DNA of 62,569 nucleotides from Nitrosarchaeum sp. (GCA_002737445.1 NSIR01000008.1:1-62569); one strand, 5' to 3'; shown: positions 24,685 to 33,145, numbered from the stretch's first letter. Notes: generated by a model not told the origin, from the sequence alone. Numbers and translations are program-made.

Positions 24685-25668
24685 TTATGTATTATCTGAA
24701 ATCAAAGTTTTATCTGGTAATGATGATTTCTTTTTTCTCATAATAATTAATGCAATTACAACTAGTATGATAATTCCAAAAAATACATACAAAACAATAT
24801 CTTGATTTACATTTGGTTCTAATGTTGAAGAATTTTTATCTACAACTAACTTCTCGTCAGTAATAATTGTACTACTAATTGATACACTGCCTGAATTATC
24901 AGGTCTTACTGTAAGCCAAACATGCGTTCCATTATTATTATATTCATAAAATGGTATTTTCTCATCTATCATCATCACATTATATGGTGTTGGTAATAAT
25001 TCTAAAGGAATAATTGATGTTACAAATTGCTTTTCTCCATTAACTTGAAAATTAATATTTTTTTTCAGTTCATCAAAGTTAAATTGATTTATTTCCGCAA
25101 ATGTTCTTATTTCTACTAAAAATTCTTTATTATCTAATTTTATATTTTCTAATATTTTTGGTTCATCAATCATATATTCTAAAACCATTTCACAACCATG
25201 ACATAAAATTCCGTCATTTTCAAGTATATACACAGGTCTAGAATTTACAAAAATTACATCTTCATTTGTAATATAAAATGCAGTACTTTCTAAATATCTG
25301 AAATTCCAAGTATACACATTATCTTTTAGAACGATTACATCACTAAGATCGTATTCAACAATTGTCTTTTCTTGTGATGGAAAAATCATAATACCACTAT
25401 TATCTCCAATAGTTGCAAATTGTGGTTCTTCACCACTTTCATTTGAAACTTTAAGATTTATTGCATATCCATTGATCAAATCCATTTGTTTGGGTAAATT
25501 TGAGGAAGCAATTACATGCTTTACATGAATTTTATCAGGAGAATCAATGACTACTTTTATTGATTTTTGCTCTGCTTTTTCACCAAAAGTAACCTCTTGG
25601 GCATTAACTGTAGGAATTATTATGAACAATCCCAATAATATGAAAAAAACAACTGGTTTTAAGGTCAT
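24685..25668 (-). CDS. secreted, C-terminally membrane-anchored protein, unknown
   Basis: Residues 1-24 form a signal peptide (KPVVFFILLGLFIIIPTVNAQ). About 265 residues of beta-rich outside domain follow, with a CHGC pair (LCHGCEMVLEYM) that could bind metal or form a disulfide. Near the C-terminus a single membrane segment (VLYVFFGIIILVVIALIIM) ends in a Lys-rich tail. The gene starts four bases inside the end of the cyclophilin gene, so both are co-transcribed. A surface protein of type I topology, 327 residues. Confidence 0.65.
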   Translation of the reverse strand: MTLKPVVFFILLGLFIIIPTVNAQEVTFGEKAEQKSIKVVIDSPDKIHVKHVIASSNLPKQMDLINGYAINLKVSNESGEEPQFATIGDNSGIMIFPSQEKTIVEYDLSDVIVLKDNVYTWNFRYLESTAFYITNEDVIFVNSRPVYILENDGILCHGCEMVLEYMIDEPKILENIKLDNKEFLVEIRTFAEINQFNFDELKKNINFQVNGEKQFVTSIIPLELLPTPYNVMMIDEKIPFYEYNNNGTHVWLTVRPDNSGSVSISSTIITDEKLVVDKNSSTLEPNVNQDIVLYVFFGIIILVVIALIIMRKKKSSLPDKTLISDNT

Positions 25669-26141
25669 TCCACTTTAACCTGAAGTATTTTTACTTCTTC
25701 AAGTGGACAATCATTACTATCTCTTTTCAAATTTACAATTTTATCTGCAATATCCATTCCTTCTATTACTTCTCCAAACACAGTATATTGTCTATCTAAA
25801 AATGTACTATCTGTAGTTACAATAAAAAATTGTGATCCTGCACTATTCGGATCTTGTGATCTAGCCATAGAAACAATGCCCCGATGATGAGATCTAGAAC
25901 TAAATTCTGCCTTGATTGTATGACCTGGTCCTCCCATTCCCCAAGTATTCTTGTTTGGAGTTTTTGTATTTGGATCCCCACCCTGTATCATAAATCCTGG
26001 AATAATTCTATGAAAAAGTGTACCGTCATAGAAGCCTCTTCTGGCTAATGTATCAAAATTTCTAACTGTCTCAGGAGCCAAATCCGGAAGTAATTTGAAT
26101 GTGATTATTCCTAAGTTGGTTTCAATAATTACTGTACCCAA
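25665..26141 (-). CDS. cyclophilin-type peptidyl-prolyl isomerase
   Basis: A 158-residue cytoplasmic cyclophilin, no signal peptide. The active site FHRIIPGFMIQGGDP contains the catalytic Arg; MARSQDPNSAGSQFFI, the hydrophobic pocket and FGEVIEGMDIADKI follow in order. It speeds prolyl isomerisation in protein folding. The start is TTG at 26141. It is followed with a four-base overlap by the signal-peptide protein gene. Confidence 0.92.
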   Translation of the reverse strand: MGTVIIETNLGIITFKLLPDLAPETVRNFDTLARRGFYDGTLFHRIIPGFMIQGGDPNTKTPNKNTWGMGGPGHTIKAEFSSRSHHRGIVSMARSQDPNSAGSQFFIVTTDSTFLDRQYTVFGEVIEGMDIADKIVNLKRDSNDCPLEEVKILQVKVE

Positions 26142-26354
26142 TAACAGTAATCTTTACTTCTTATCATAAATGTCTTTTTATAATATATTGGTTAAAATTT
26201 TACCTAATTTATTAATGTCAATGAATTTATTTAATCTTACATTTTTTATTTAATAATAATTTTTAAAAATTTATAGTTATTTTTTACTATTACCATTAAA
26301 AAATAAATTATTTTTGTATATTATAATCTTATATAGAACAAACAAAATTGTAAT

Positions 26355-26582
26355 TTGTTGAATCGTATAAATCAAAGCACAATAATAAAAGAAGCAATCA
26401 ATTCTTATCTCAACAAAGGCATAACAGATAAACAGGATATTTATAGCAAAGTTGTAGATCAACTTGGTGTTCCTAGACCAACAGTTAGAAGGGTTGCAAG
26501 AGATTTGAGAACTGAATTATTACAAAAAATACAGATCTTACAATCAGATATGCCTAAAACATCTACCGACGAAGAAGAATAA
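26355..26582 (+). CDS. small DNA-binding HTH protein
   Basis: A 75-residue protein with a helix-turn-helix reading: DKQDIYSKVVDQLGVPRPTVRRVARDLRTELLQKIQIL, in which VPRPTVRRVAR is the probable recognition helix. The N-terminal helix and acidic tail complete it. The start is TTG at 26355 or 26358; both lack a leader. The 213-base gap upstream holds no other gene that I see. It may be a small chromosome- or promoter-binding protein. Confidence 0.65.
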   Translation: MLNRINQSTIIKEAINSYLNKGITDKQDIYSKVVDQLGVPRPTVRRVARDLRTELLQKIQILQSDMPKTSTDEEE

Positions 26583-26656
26583 ACTACTTTTTTTTATTTA
26601 AATCCTTATTTTTACTCCAACATTACTGTTATAAATAATAAATTTCTAGATATTAT

Positions 26657-26890
26657 ATGGGATATTTTAGAAATCATTTAGCAACATTAGTTACTGGGGT
26701 TTTTGCAGCTACCCTAACAGGACTATGGCCTTATTTTGTTAGTTTTGAACCAAATCTAAATTTTACATTTATTATGGCTGTTTCAATTACTTGGTTTTTG
26801 ACTCTTACTTGTTGGCTTGCTCAAAAAAGTACTGACTATATACATAATTCTCAAATTCATGTAAGTCACAGCGAAAAAGATTTAGAATAA
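26657..26890 (+). CDS. small two-segment membrane protein
   Basis: A 77-residue protein with hydrophobic stretches at about residues 8-30 and 36-57 (TFIMAVSITWFLTLTCWLA), joined by a short loop, with a polar C-terminal tail (SHSEKDLE). No motif is visible. The ATG at 26657 is the only sensible start. It follows the HTH gene on the same strand after 74 bases. Confidence 0.55.
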   Translation: MGYFRNHLATLVTGVFAATLTGLWPYFVSFEPNLNFTFIMAVSITWFLTLTCWLAQKSTDYIHNSQIHVSHSEKDLE

Positions 26891-27047
26891 ATTACAAATT
26901 ATTTATTATTTTTTTATTATATTTTGAATAACTTAATTGAAAGAATTGTAAAATAATAAAATTATATTTAAAATGAGTAATTTTTACTTTTAATTTATGC
27001 TTAAAATTGTATTTTATCTATTGTGATTCATGATTTTATTAAAACAA

Positions 27048-27161
27048 TTAATCATTACAGTGGCAACATTTCAAACCATGATTACTTTTACAGCTAGGAC
27101 AACTTTCTGCACCACCATAATGACATTTACAGGAACATAATTCAGTTGGATCTTGCTTCAT
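27048..27161 (-). CDS. 37-residue Cys-rich metal-binding microprotein
   Basis: ATG at 27161 to TAA at 27048 gives 37 residues with eight cysteines and three histidines: C9-x-C11-x-C13-H14, C21-x2-C24, then C32-C33-H34-C35. Such density without hydrophobic core is metallothionein-like or a rubredoxin-scale zinc or copper carrier. GAGTGAG lies just upstream of the ATG. It diverges from a secreted protein gene 58 bases away. The metal is inferred; thaumarchaea rely heavily on copper enzymes. Confidence 0.65.
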   Translation of the reverse strand: MKQDPTELCSCKCHYGGAESCPSCKSNHGLKCCHCND

Positions 27162-27219
27162 ACTCACTCGTATGATTACTACGTCATGTTAATATTTGAC
27201 TGTTATAGAATTGATTTAA

Positions 27220-27714
27220 ATGACATGGAAAGAATCTTTTAAATTAAATAATCTCTTTATCTCAAAGTCTAGAAATATTATCTTTACAAGTATTATTACA
27301 TTAATTTTATTTACAAGCTTTTTTAGCAACACAAATTCTTTTGCTGAACCTATTGAATTCCAAACAGAAATTACCCCGATAAATAATTTTATAGGCATAG
27401 AAAAAACAACGCTTCAAATGCATATTTCTAAAGATAATACACTACCATGGGGATTTGTTGAAGGAAAGATTGCAAATCATGTTATTGATTATCCTGTAAT
27501 CATTCAGATTTTTGATAACGAACAAATTGTAACAGGAAATAATGTTGGCGCTATACAATTTGCACAAATTCCTGTAAATGATGATGGTTCATATGAATAC
27601 AAATTCCGAGTTGTAGATGCTGATAAAGGACATTTGACAAAAATTTTTGATGGTAACTATACTGTTAAAATCTTCAAGGTTGTATATCTAAATTCTAATC
27701 TTGATGTAGCTTAG
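27220..27714 (+). CDS. secreted beta-sandwich protein, unknown
   Basis: The 164-residue protein starts with a basic region, then a signal peptide core ILFTSFFSNTNSFA (cleavage likely after SFA, residue about 42). The mature part has VIIQIFDNEQIVTGNN and DDGSYEYKFRVVDADKGHL, an Ig/fibronectin-like beta pattern common in archaeal surface proteins. It diverges from the Cys-rich microprotein gene and its end overlaps the flavoprotein gene by 20 bases. Confidence 0.65.
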   Translation: MTWKESFKLNNLFISKSRNIIFTSIITLILFTSFFSNTNSFAEPIEFQTEITPINNFIGIEKTTLQMHISKDNTLPWGFVEGKIANHVIDYPVIIQIFDNEQIVTGNNVGAIQFAQIPVNDDGSYEYKFRVVDADKGHLTKIFDGNYTVKIFKVVYLNSNLDVA

Positions 27715-28225
27715 TAGATATTCTTAAAGTTTCATCTACCAATTCTTTTAATCTTTTGATATCCTCATCTTTCGATACAGTATTTCCTGAAATTGAATCT
27801 GTAGTAAAAAATACTGCTTTAGGATTAGTAATTACTCTGAAATATGATAATAATTGAGTAATTAATGTCTGAACATCAGTAAATCCAATACTGCTTGAAG
27901 CTAAAATCACCATACCTGCAACTTTACCTTCAGTTTTTTTATAATTGACATATTCAAACAGATTTTTTAATGCTGAACTAAAAAATGAGTTGTATATTGG
28001 AGAACCGATTAGCCACACATCTGCATCCATAATATCATTAGCTGCATTTTTTGTATATTCATTATATTCTTCTTCAGGTCCTCTATAACATTCAATTTGT
28101 CCATCTGAAAGATTAATCAATTTTGTATCAATATTTTTTAATTTTGTGTATTCAAAAATATATTTCATAATTATCTGTGTATTTCCATTTTTTCTTGGAC
28201 TTGCGGAAATAATTACAACTTTCAT
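27695..28225 (-). CDS. NADPH-dependent FMN reductase-like flavoprotein
   Basis: A 176-residue flavodoxin-fold protein. The FMN phosphate loop is SASPRKNGNT; the second loop DADVWLIGSPIYNSFFSSALKNLFEY and the KVAGMVILASSS strand match the NADPH-dependent FMN reductase family. It probably reduces quinones, azo compounds, metals or a flavin partner. It ends in a 20-base overlap with the convergent secreted protein gene. Confidence 0.85.
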   Translation of the reverse strand: MKVVIISASPRKNGNTQIIMKYIFEYTKLKNIDTKLINLSDGQIECYRGPEEEYNEYTKNAANDIMDADVWLIGSPIYNSFFSSALKNLFEYVNYKKTEGKVAGMVILASSSIGFTDVQTLITQLLSYFRVITNPKAVFFTTDSISGNTVSKDEDIKRLKELVDETLRISTKLHQD

Positions 28226-28284
28226 AATTTTTTAACATTTATCTTTGTATTTAACTTGTGATAATACATTTTAAAATTTTTAAA

Positions 28285-28378
28285 CGGGCTTGGAGGGCTT
28301 CGATCCCTCGACCTGTAACTTAGGAGGCTACTGCGCTATCCAAGTTTCGCGTCTTTAATGACTCTGCGCCACAAGCCC
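28285..28378 (-). tRNA. tRNA-Arg(CCT) with an enlarged D-loop, probably an intron
   Basis: On the minus strand, acceptor GGGCTTG pairs with CAAGCCC and is followed by discriminator G. The anticodon arm GTAGC/GTTAC encloses CTCCTAA, giving anticodon CCT (reads AGG). The T arm is GAGGG/CCCTC. The D stem GCGC/GCGC encloses 29 bases instead of about 8-10, so roughly 19-21 bases are extra. They include a small GTC/GAC hairpin. Archaeal introns at non-canonical sites are known; exact splice sites were not resolved. Confidence 0.88.
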
Positions 28379-28402
28379 AACAAAAAAAATACTTTTAATT
28401 AT

Positions 28403-29113
28403 TTAAGCATAATCAAAATTATTCTTGATCATTACTTGCATTTTATCCCATTGTTCATTCTTTGTATCTTCCCATTTTTCAAAATATACAACATCTTCAA
28501 GTTCTAATCTAGGAAGCCATCCAGCTGTTTCAAGATCTGGTTTTTGTGCAAATTCGTCTACATATCCTAAGCAAAGATATGCAACTGGCACTACATGTGG
28601 TGGTATTTTTAAAATTTCTTTAAGAGTATCATTTGAAAGAATACTTACCCAACCAACACCTATTCCTTCAGTTCTTGCAGCAAGCCACAAATTTTGAATA
28701 GCACAACATACACTATACAATCCGGCCTCTGGAATACTTGATCTACCAATTACAAATGGACCAAATTTTGTAGGATCATATGTAACACATAGATTTACAG
28801 GCGATTCTAAAATTCCTTCAAGCTTAAACGAAATGTATTTTGATCTTTTTGGATCTTCAATTAATTTTGATGATCTATTTTTTTCATCTACAAAAGACTC
28901 TTTGATCTTTGTTTTTGTAATCATATCTTTAATTAAAATAAAATTCCATGGTTGAGAAAAACCTACAGACGGTGCATGATGTGCAGCATTTAGAATTTTA
29001 GATAAAACATCCTCTTTTATCGATCTTGAGATAAAATGGGATCTTACATCTCTCCTAGTGTAAATCGCTTTATACAGACCATTTTTTTCTGCATCACTAA
29101 ATTCTTCTGTCAT
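28403..29113 (-). CDS. bluB: BluB-like 5,6-dimethylbenzimidazole synthase (nitroreductase fold)
   Basis: A 236-residue FMN oxidoreductase. YTRRDVRSHF near the N-terminus, AAHHAPSVGFSQPWNFILI and RTEGIGVGWVSILS match BluB rather than general nitroreductases. BluB destroys reduced FMN with oxygen to make DMB, the lower ligand of cobalamin. Thaumarchaea are known cobalamin makers and CobJ is also in this window. It lies between two tRNA genes. A general nitroreductase is the alternative. Confidence 0.85.
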   Translation of the reverse strand: MTEEFSDAEKNGLYKAIYTRRDVRSHFISRSIKEDVLSKILNAAHHAPSVGFSQPWNFILIKDMITKTKIKESFVDEKNRSSKLIEDPKRSKYISFKLEGILESPVNLCVTYDPTKFGPFVIGRSSIPEAGLYSVCCAIQNLWLAARTEGIGVGWVSILSNDTLKEILKIPPHVVPVAYLCLGYVDEFAQKPDLETAGWLPRLELEDVVYFEKWEDTKNEQWDKMQVMIKNNFDYA

Positions 29114-29195
29114 TCTTAGAGGTATTTCTTCTTTTTATTGAATCCTTTCTTTTGTTAAACGTTAATAATGTATGAACCTAATCTTTTACTTCAAC

Positions 29196-29269
29196 GGGCC
29201 GGTAGTCTAGCCGGTTAGGATACTGCCCCGACATGGCAGTGATCGTGAGTTCGAATCTCACTCGGCCCA
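29196..29269 (+). tRNA. tRNA-Val(GAC) with C33
   Basis: A 74-base cloverleaf: GGGCCGG pairs with TCGGCCC, discriminator A, anticodon arm CTGCC/GGCAG, T arm GTGAG-TTCGAAT-CTCAC. The seven-base loop is CCGACAT, so the anticodon is GAC (reads GUC/GUU valine codons). Position 33 is C, where uridine is almost universal. CCA is not encoded. No intron. Confidence 0.9.
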
Positions 29270-29279
29270 CTTTTTTAAT

Positions 29280-29774
29280 TTAAGTTGAACTTTTGAACTC
29301 TTTTTCTATTGAACTCCAAGTAGTTTCTGTGGTTATAACTCCCTCAGTAGTAAAATTGGTGATATTTCCATTCAAAATTGCTTGATACATTTCAGAATCA
29401 ACATTAGATTGTTTTAAAATAAATAAATGCTTCAAAGGAATTTCTGCACCTTTAATTATCAATGCTCTACCTGTCATGGAAATATCTGCGGTTGAATATA
29501 GACCTGTACCCAATAATTTACCATCCGCATAAAGTTTGTATGTAATAGTTGGAACTGTAAATGTTTTTTCACTTGGATTTTTTACCAGAAAAGTAATTTC
29601 TAATTTAGCAGTATTTTCAATATTATTTACATCTTTAACAGTCACATTTACCAATTTAATTTCAACTTGTTCTAATTTTGGATTATCTAAACTCGCATGC
29701 CAAAAAATCCCTACCATCATTACAAATAATCCAATAATTGCGACATAGACTATAATTTTACTTTGTAATTTCAA
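29280..29774 (-). CDS. membrane-anchored WHy/LEA14-like protein
   Basis: The 164-residue protein has an N-terminal membrane segment (residues 7-28, IVYVAIIGLFVMMVGIFWHA) followed by a beta-rich outside domain: TAKLEITFLVKNPSEKTFTVPTITYKLYADGKLLGTGLY, with the conserved K-N-P and then GLYSTADISMTGRALI and AEIPL. This is the WHy pattern also seen at 23210-23662 and 56390-56974. The start is TTG at 29774. It ends 10 bases from tRNA-Val. Confidence 0.65.
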   Translation of the reverse strand: MKLQSKIIVYVAIIGLFVMMVGIFWHASLDNPKLEQVEIKLVNVTVKDVNNIENTAKLEITFLVKNPSEKTFTVPTITYKLYADGKLLGTGLYSTADISMTGRALIIKGAEIPLKHLFILKQSNVDSEMYQAILNGNITNFTTEGVITTETTWSSIEKEFKSST

Positions 29775-29855
29775 TTTAATGATAATAAATTATCTATAAG
29801 TAAAAAGGTTGCCAATATACAAATACATAATATTTGATTTAAAAGATGAATTGAT

Positions 29856-30353
29856 ATGACTCCATTAGAGCAAGCAATAATTTTATGGGTTCATCTCCTT
29901 TCAGCAGCTATTTGGGTAGGAGGTTCTATTTTTATCGGAATTGTATTTTCACCTCTTCTTAAAACAATGTCTGATTCAGTAGAACAAAGATTGCAAATTA
30001 TGATTAAAGTTGGTAAAAGATTTAATAAAATTGCAGTTCCATCATTAATAATTCTAATAGTTACTGGTTTATACAACTCACATATACTTTTGAGTAAACC
30101 TGAGTTATTATTTGCTACAAGTTATGGTAATTTTTTAATTATAAAGATAATTTTAGTCATTTCATTAATCATTACATATGCAATACATGTAAGAGTAATT
30201 CGAAAAGACATAGAAGAAAAAATAATGTTACAACAATTATCACCTCAACAAATTCAAAAATTAAGAAAAAAGATAATCATTCTTGGAGAAATTACGGTAG
30301 TATTATCTGTAGCAATTTTATTTTTTGCATCTTTACTTAATGCTGGTGTTTAA
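29856..30353 (+). CDS. CopD-like integral membrane protein
   Basis: The 165-residue protein has four membrane segments, at about residues 8-30, 54-72, 88-108 and 138-158. It opens WVHLLSAAIWVGGSIF, the start of the CopD/copper-resistance and related cytochrome-like family, where the His sits in the membrane. The VGKRFNKIAVPSLIILIVTGLY stretch also matches. It may move copper or act as a heme protein. The end overlaps the convergent rtcA gene by 21 bases. Confidence 0.75.
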   Translation: MTPLEQAIILWVHLLSAAIWVGGSIFIGIVFSPLLKTMSDSVEQRLQIMIKVGKRFNKIAVPSLIILIVTGLYNSHILLSKPELLFATSYGNFLIIKIILVISLIITYAIHVRVIRKDIEEKIMLQQLSPQQIQKLRKKIIILGEITVVLSVAILFFASLLNAGV

Positions 30354-31358
30354 AACACCTTCAATTCTTATCTCAAAACCATCATTTATCTTTCCTACAC
30401 CGTATTTACAACCAGTAATTTTTGAAGTTACAAACAAATTTGTTTCTAAATGTTTCGAAATATCAGGCACTCTAAAAATAGTCATTTCATTAGTAAGACT
30501 TGCTGGTAAAACAAGCATGTCTGCTAAACATTTATCAACACCAAGATTGTTTTGCATAAAACTTTCTAAATCCAAATTAAATTTTTCCATTTTTTTATCA
30601 AATATTGAATCAAAACCAATTATTGATTCTTCATCAATACTAAATAATAACAAAGTTGCCCCTGAATCAATTGCGTTTTCTTCTTTAATTTCAGTTTGAA
30701 CTAGAAAATTTTTTTCACATAATTGTTTTTCAATAATATCTACATGTTTTTTTATTAATTCATATGGTAAATTTGAAAATGAACAAAGTAATTTTATGTT
30801 TTTTGTTTTTCTTTTTATTAATGAAATGGATTTTATTTTAGCTGGTAGTATATCTAGAATTATTTGACCTCCACCTTTAGGATAATAACCGCGTTTGATT
30901 AATTTTATTGAAAATTTGATCCCCATTCTTGCATATGCCTCTTTTAAGACGTGTTCAGTATAATCAATTGTTGGACTCCACAACGTATCTGTCCCTCCCT
31001 TAATTGTTAATTTCATATTTTTTTGACTAATTGCTACTACTGGAATTAATACTTGCAGTATTAGAGATATGCTTCCAGCTGTTCCAATATCTTCTATGAG
31101 ATTACAATTTTTCACATCTCTTGGAATGAATTTTAAATTTGTAGAACCGATTTTTGCTCCTTCTACATCTGCATTACAAATTTTTTGGAGAATTTTGATT
31201 GCTGTAAGATGTTGCGGTCTTAATCCTGAAACAGTCCTATTTTTTCTAATATTTTCTATAATTATTGGCTGTTTTGTAATACATGATAGTGTTATAGCTG
31301 TACGAATTATTTGTCCTCCTCCCTCACCAAATTCACCATTAATTTTTAAAAAATCCAT
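30333..31358 (-). CDS. rtcA: RNA 3'-terminal phosphate cyclase
   Basis: A 341-residue enzyme that makes 2',3'-cyclic phosphate ends of RNA using ATP via an AMP-histidine intermediate. GEFGEGGGQIIRTAITLSC, RPQHLTAI, DIGTAGSISLILQ and the RGYYPKGGGQI motif follow the family order. The catalytic His belongs to a conserved HLADMLVLP-like motif; here the local sequence is VDKCLADMLVLPAS, where the adenylated His should be, and Cys replaces it. The rest is fully canonical. Confidence 0.87.
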   Translation of the reverse strand: MDFLKINGEFGEGGGQIIRTAITLSCITKQPIIIENIRKNRTVSGLRPQHLTAIKILQKICNADVEGAKIGSTNLKFIPRDVKNCNLIEDIGTAGSISLILQVLIPVVAISQKNMKLTIKGGTDTLWSPTIDYTEHVLKEAYARMGIKFSIKLIKRGYYPKGGGQIILDILPAKIKSISLIKRKTKNIKLLCSFSNLPYELIKKHVDIIEKQLCEKNFLVQTEIKEENAIDSGATLLLFSIDEESIIGFDSIFDKKMEKFNLDLESFMQNNLGVDKCLADMLVLPASLTNEMTIFRVPDISKHLETNLFVTSKITGCKYGVGKINDGFEIRIEGVLNTSIK

Positions 31359-31423
31359 CTATTCCTACTCATATTCATCAGTTTATGATACTTTTTTAAA
31401 AACAAATACTCTAATCTTTTTGT

Positions 31424-31918
31424 ATGAATGGACTACTTATAGGAAGATTTCAACCATTTCATTTAGGTCATCTTAATGCCTTACATTTCGCATTATCTAA
31501 AGTTGATAAATTATGGATAGGATTAGGTAGCTCAAACAAACCTATAGAAAAAAACAATCCTTTTTCAGCGGAAGAACGAAAACAAATGATTCTTTCATCA
31601 ACTGACAAATCTATGCAACAACGAATTCAAATCTATTTTATTCCAGATTTGGAGAATCACATAAAATGGATTGAACTTATTGATACTATTGTTCCTAAAT
31701 TTGATACTATTTTTACTAATGATGAATTAACTAAGCATCTTTATTCAAAACGAGATGTATGTGTTGAATCAATACCATTTTTTAAAAGAGATATTCTTTC
31801 TGGAACAAATATACGAAATATTATATTTAATAATGAAAAATGGGAGGATCTTATACCTCAAGGCACACGAATTTTTTTAAATACACTTAATCTAAAAGAT
31901 CGTCTAAAAATTCTTTAA
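31424..31918 (+). CDS. archaeal nicotinamide-nucleotide adenylyltransferase
   Basis: The 164-residue nucleotidyltransferase makes NAD from NMN and ATP. GRFQPFHLGHL carries the HxGH active site; WIGLGSSNKPIEKNNPFSAEERKQMI holds the archaeal NadM-specific region; FKRDILSGTNIRNII gives the ISGTxIR signature as LSGTNIR. It runs just before the class V aminotransferase gene, 40 bases apart. This is NadM type, distinct from bacterial NadD. Confidence 0.92.
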   Translation: MNGLLIGRFQPFHLGHLNALHFALSKVDKLWIGLGSSNKPIEKNNPFSAEERKQMILSSTDKSMQQRIQIYFIPDLENHIKWIELIDTIVPKFDTIFTNDELTKHLYSKRDVCVESIPFFKRDILSGTNIRNIIFNNEKWEDLIPQGTRIFLNTLNLKDRLKIL

Positions 31919-31958
31919 TTATAAATAAACCCAACATGTGATGAAATTAGGCAAAAAT

Positions 31959-33104
31959 ATGGAATATTTAGTAATGCTACCAGGACCTACAAACGTACCT
32001 GAAAGAGTAACTAGAGCAATGTTTACGCCAATGATTAATCACAGAAGTGAAGATTTTGTTGAGCTCTATGAACCATGTGTAGAAAAAACAAAGCAAATTT
32101 TTCAAACTGAAGGCGAAGCCGTATGTCTTTCAGCTTCAGGTACCGGTGCAGTTGAAGCAAGTGTAATTAATTTAATAAAGAAAGGAGACAGAGTAATACT
32201 TCCTGTAAATGGTGAATTTAGTGGTAGACTTGCTCAAATGTTAACATGGGCAGGTGCGGATGTTATAAAAATTGAAACTGAACCTGGACAAAATGCAACT
32301 TATGATCAAGTAAAAGAAGTATTTGATAATAATAAAAATATTAAAGCATTCTATTGCGTTTGGAATGAAACTTCTACAGGAACTATGATTAACTATCTTG
32401 ATAGAATTAAAAATCTTACATCAAGAGATGATTCGTATTATGTTGTAGATGGTGTCTCTATTGTAGGAGGAGAAGAACTACAAATGGATAATTGGGGAAT
32501 TGATGTATGTATGACTGGAGCACAAAAAGCATTTGCAGCTCCACCTGGAATATCACCAATTTGTGTAAACGCTAGAACAAAAAAATACATGATGGACAAT
32601 CCACCAAATTCAATGTATTTCAATTTGTCTAAATATTTTAAATATTATGAAGAGTCAAAACATACTCCATTTACTCCTGCTATACCACTACTATATGCAT
32701 ACAATGAAGCATTAAATATTATTTTAGAAGAAGGACTAGATAATCGAATTAGAAGACATAGAATTTGTTCTGATGCATTATATTCTGGCTTAAGTGCAAT
32801 TGGTCTTACTCCATTTGCACAAAAAGATTCTCGATCAACGGTAGTAGTCGCATTAAATTATTTAGATGGATTGGAAGATAAAATTTTTAGAGATACATTA
32901 GCTCAAAAATTTAGAGTTTTAGTTGCTGGAGGATTTGGAAATCTTAAAGGTAAAGTATTCCGAGTTGGATGTATGGGTGAAGTTAACAAATACCATGTAA
33001 TGAGAACTATATCTGCAATTTCATCAACATTGTCTATGATGGGTTATGATACAGATGCCCAAGCTGGTCTAAAATCAGCAGAAGAAAAACTCAAAGCTCT
33101 ATAA
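31959..33104 (+). CDS. class V aminotransferase, alanine-glyoxylate/serine-pyruvate type
   Basis: About 381 residues from the ATG at 31959; upstream starts at 31938 (GTG) and 31941 are possible, but a TATA-like box at 31920-31927 fits 31959 better. It has MLPGPTNVPERV, SASGTGAVEAS, VWNETSTGT, DGVSIVGGE and the PLP lysine in GAQKAFAAPPGIS. These are marks of the AGT1/SPT family. It could interconvert glyoxylate and serine or glycine in a one-carbon and amino-acid route. Confidence 0.87.
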   Translation: MEYLVMLPGPTNVPERVTRAMFTPMINHRSEDFVELYEPCVEKTKQIFQTEGEAVCLSASGTGAVEASVINLIKKGDRVILPVNGEFSGRLAQMLTWAGADVIKIETEPGQNATYDQVKEVFDNNKNIKAFYCVWNETSTGTMINYLDRIKNLTSRDDSYYVVDGVSIVGGEELQMDNWGIDVCMTGAQKAFAAPPGISPICVNARTKKYMMDNPPNSMYFNLSKYFKYYEESKHTPFTPAIPLLYAYNEALNIILEEGLDNRIRRHRICSDALYSGLSAIGLTPFAQKDSRSTVVVALNYLDGLEDKIFRDTLAQKFRVLVAGGFGNLKGKVFRVGCMGEVNKYHVMRTISAISSTLSMMGYDTDAQAGLKSAEEKLKAL

Positions 33105-33145
33105 TTCATGTTAACTTAATATTAGGAAATTCGAAATCGTTTTTA

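Noticed and set aside
26277-26462. Open frame of 61 codons on the minus strand
   Set aside because: It overlaps the HTH gene in antisense and is low-complexity hydrophobic, typical of A+T-rich noise.
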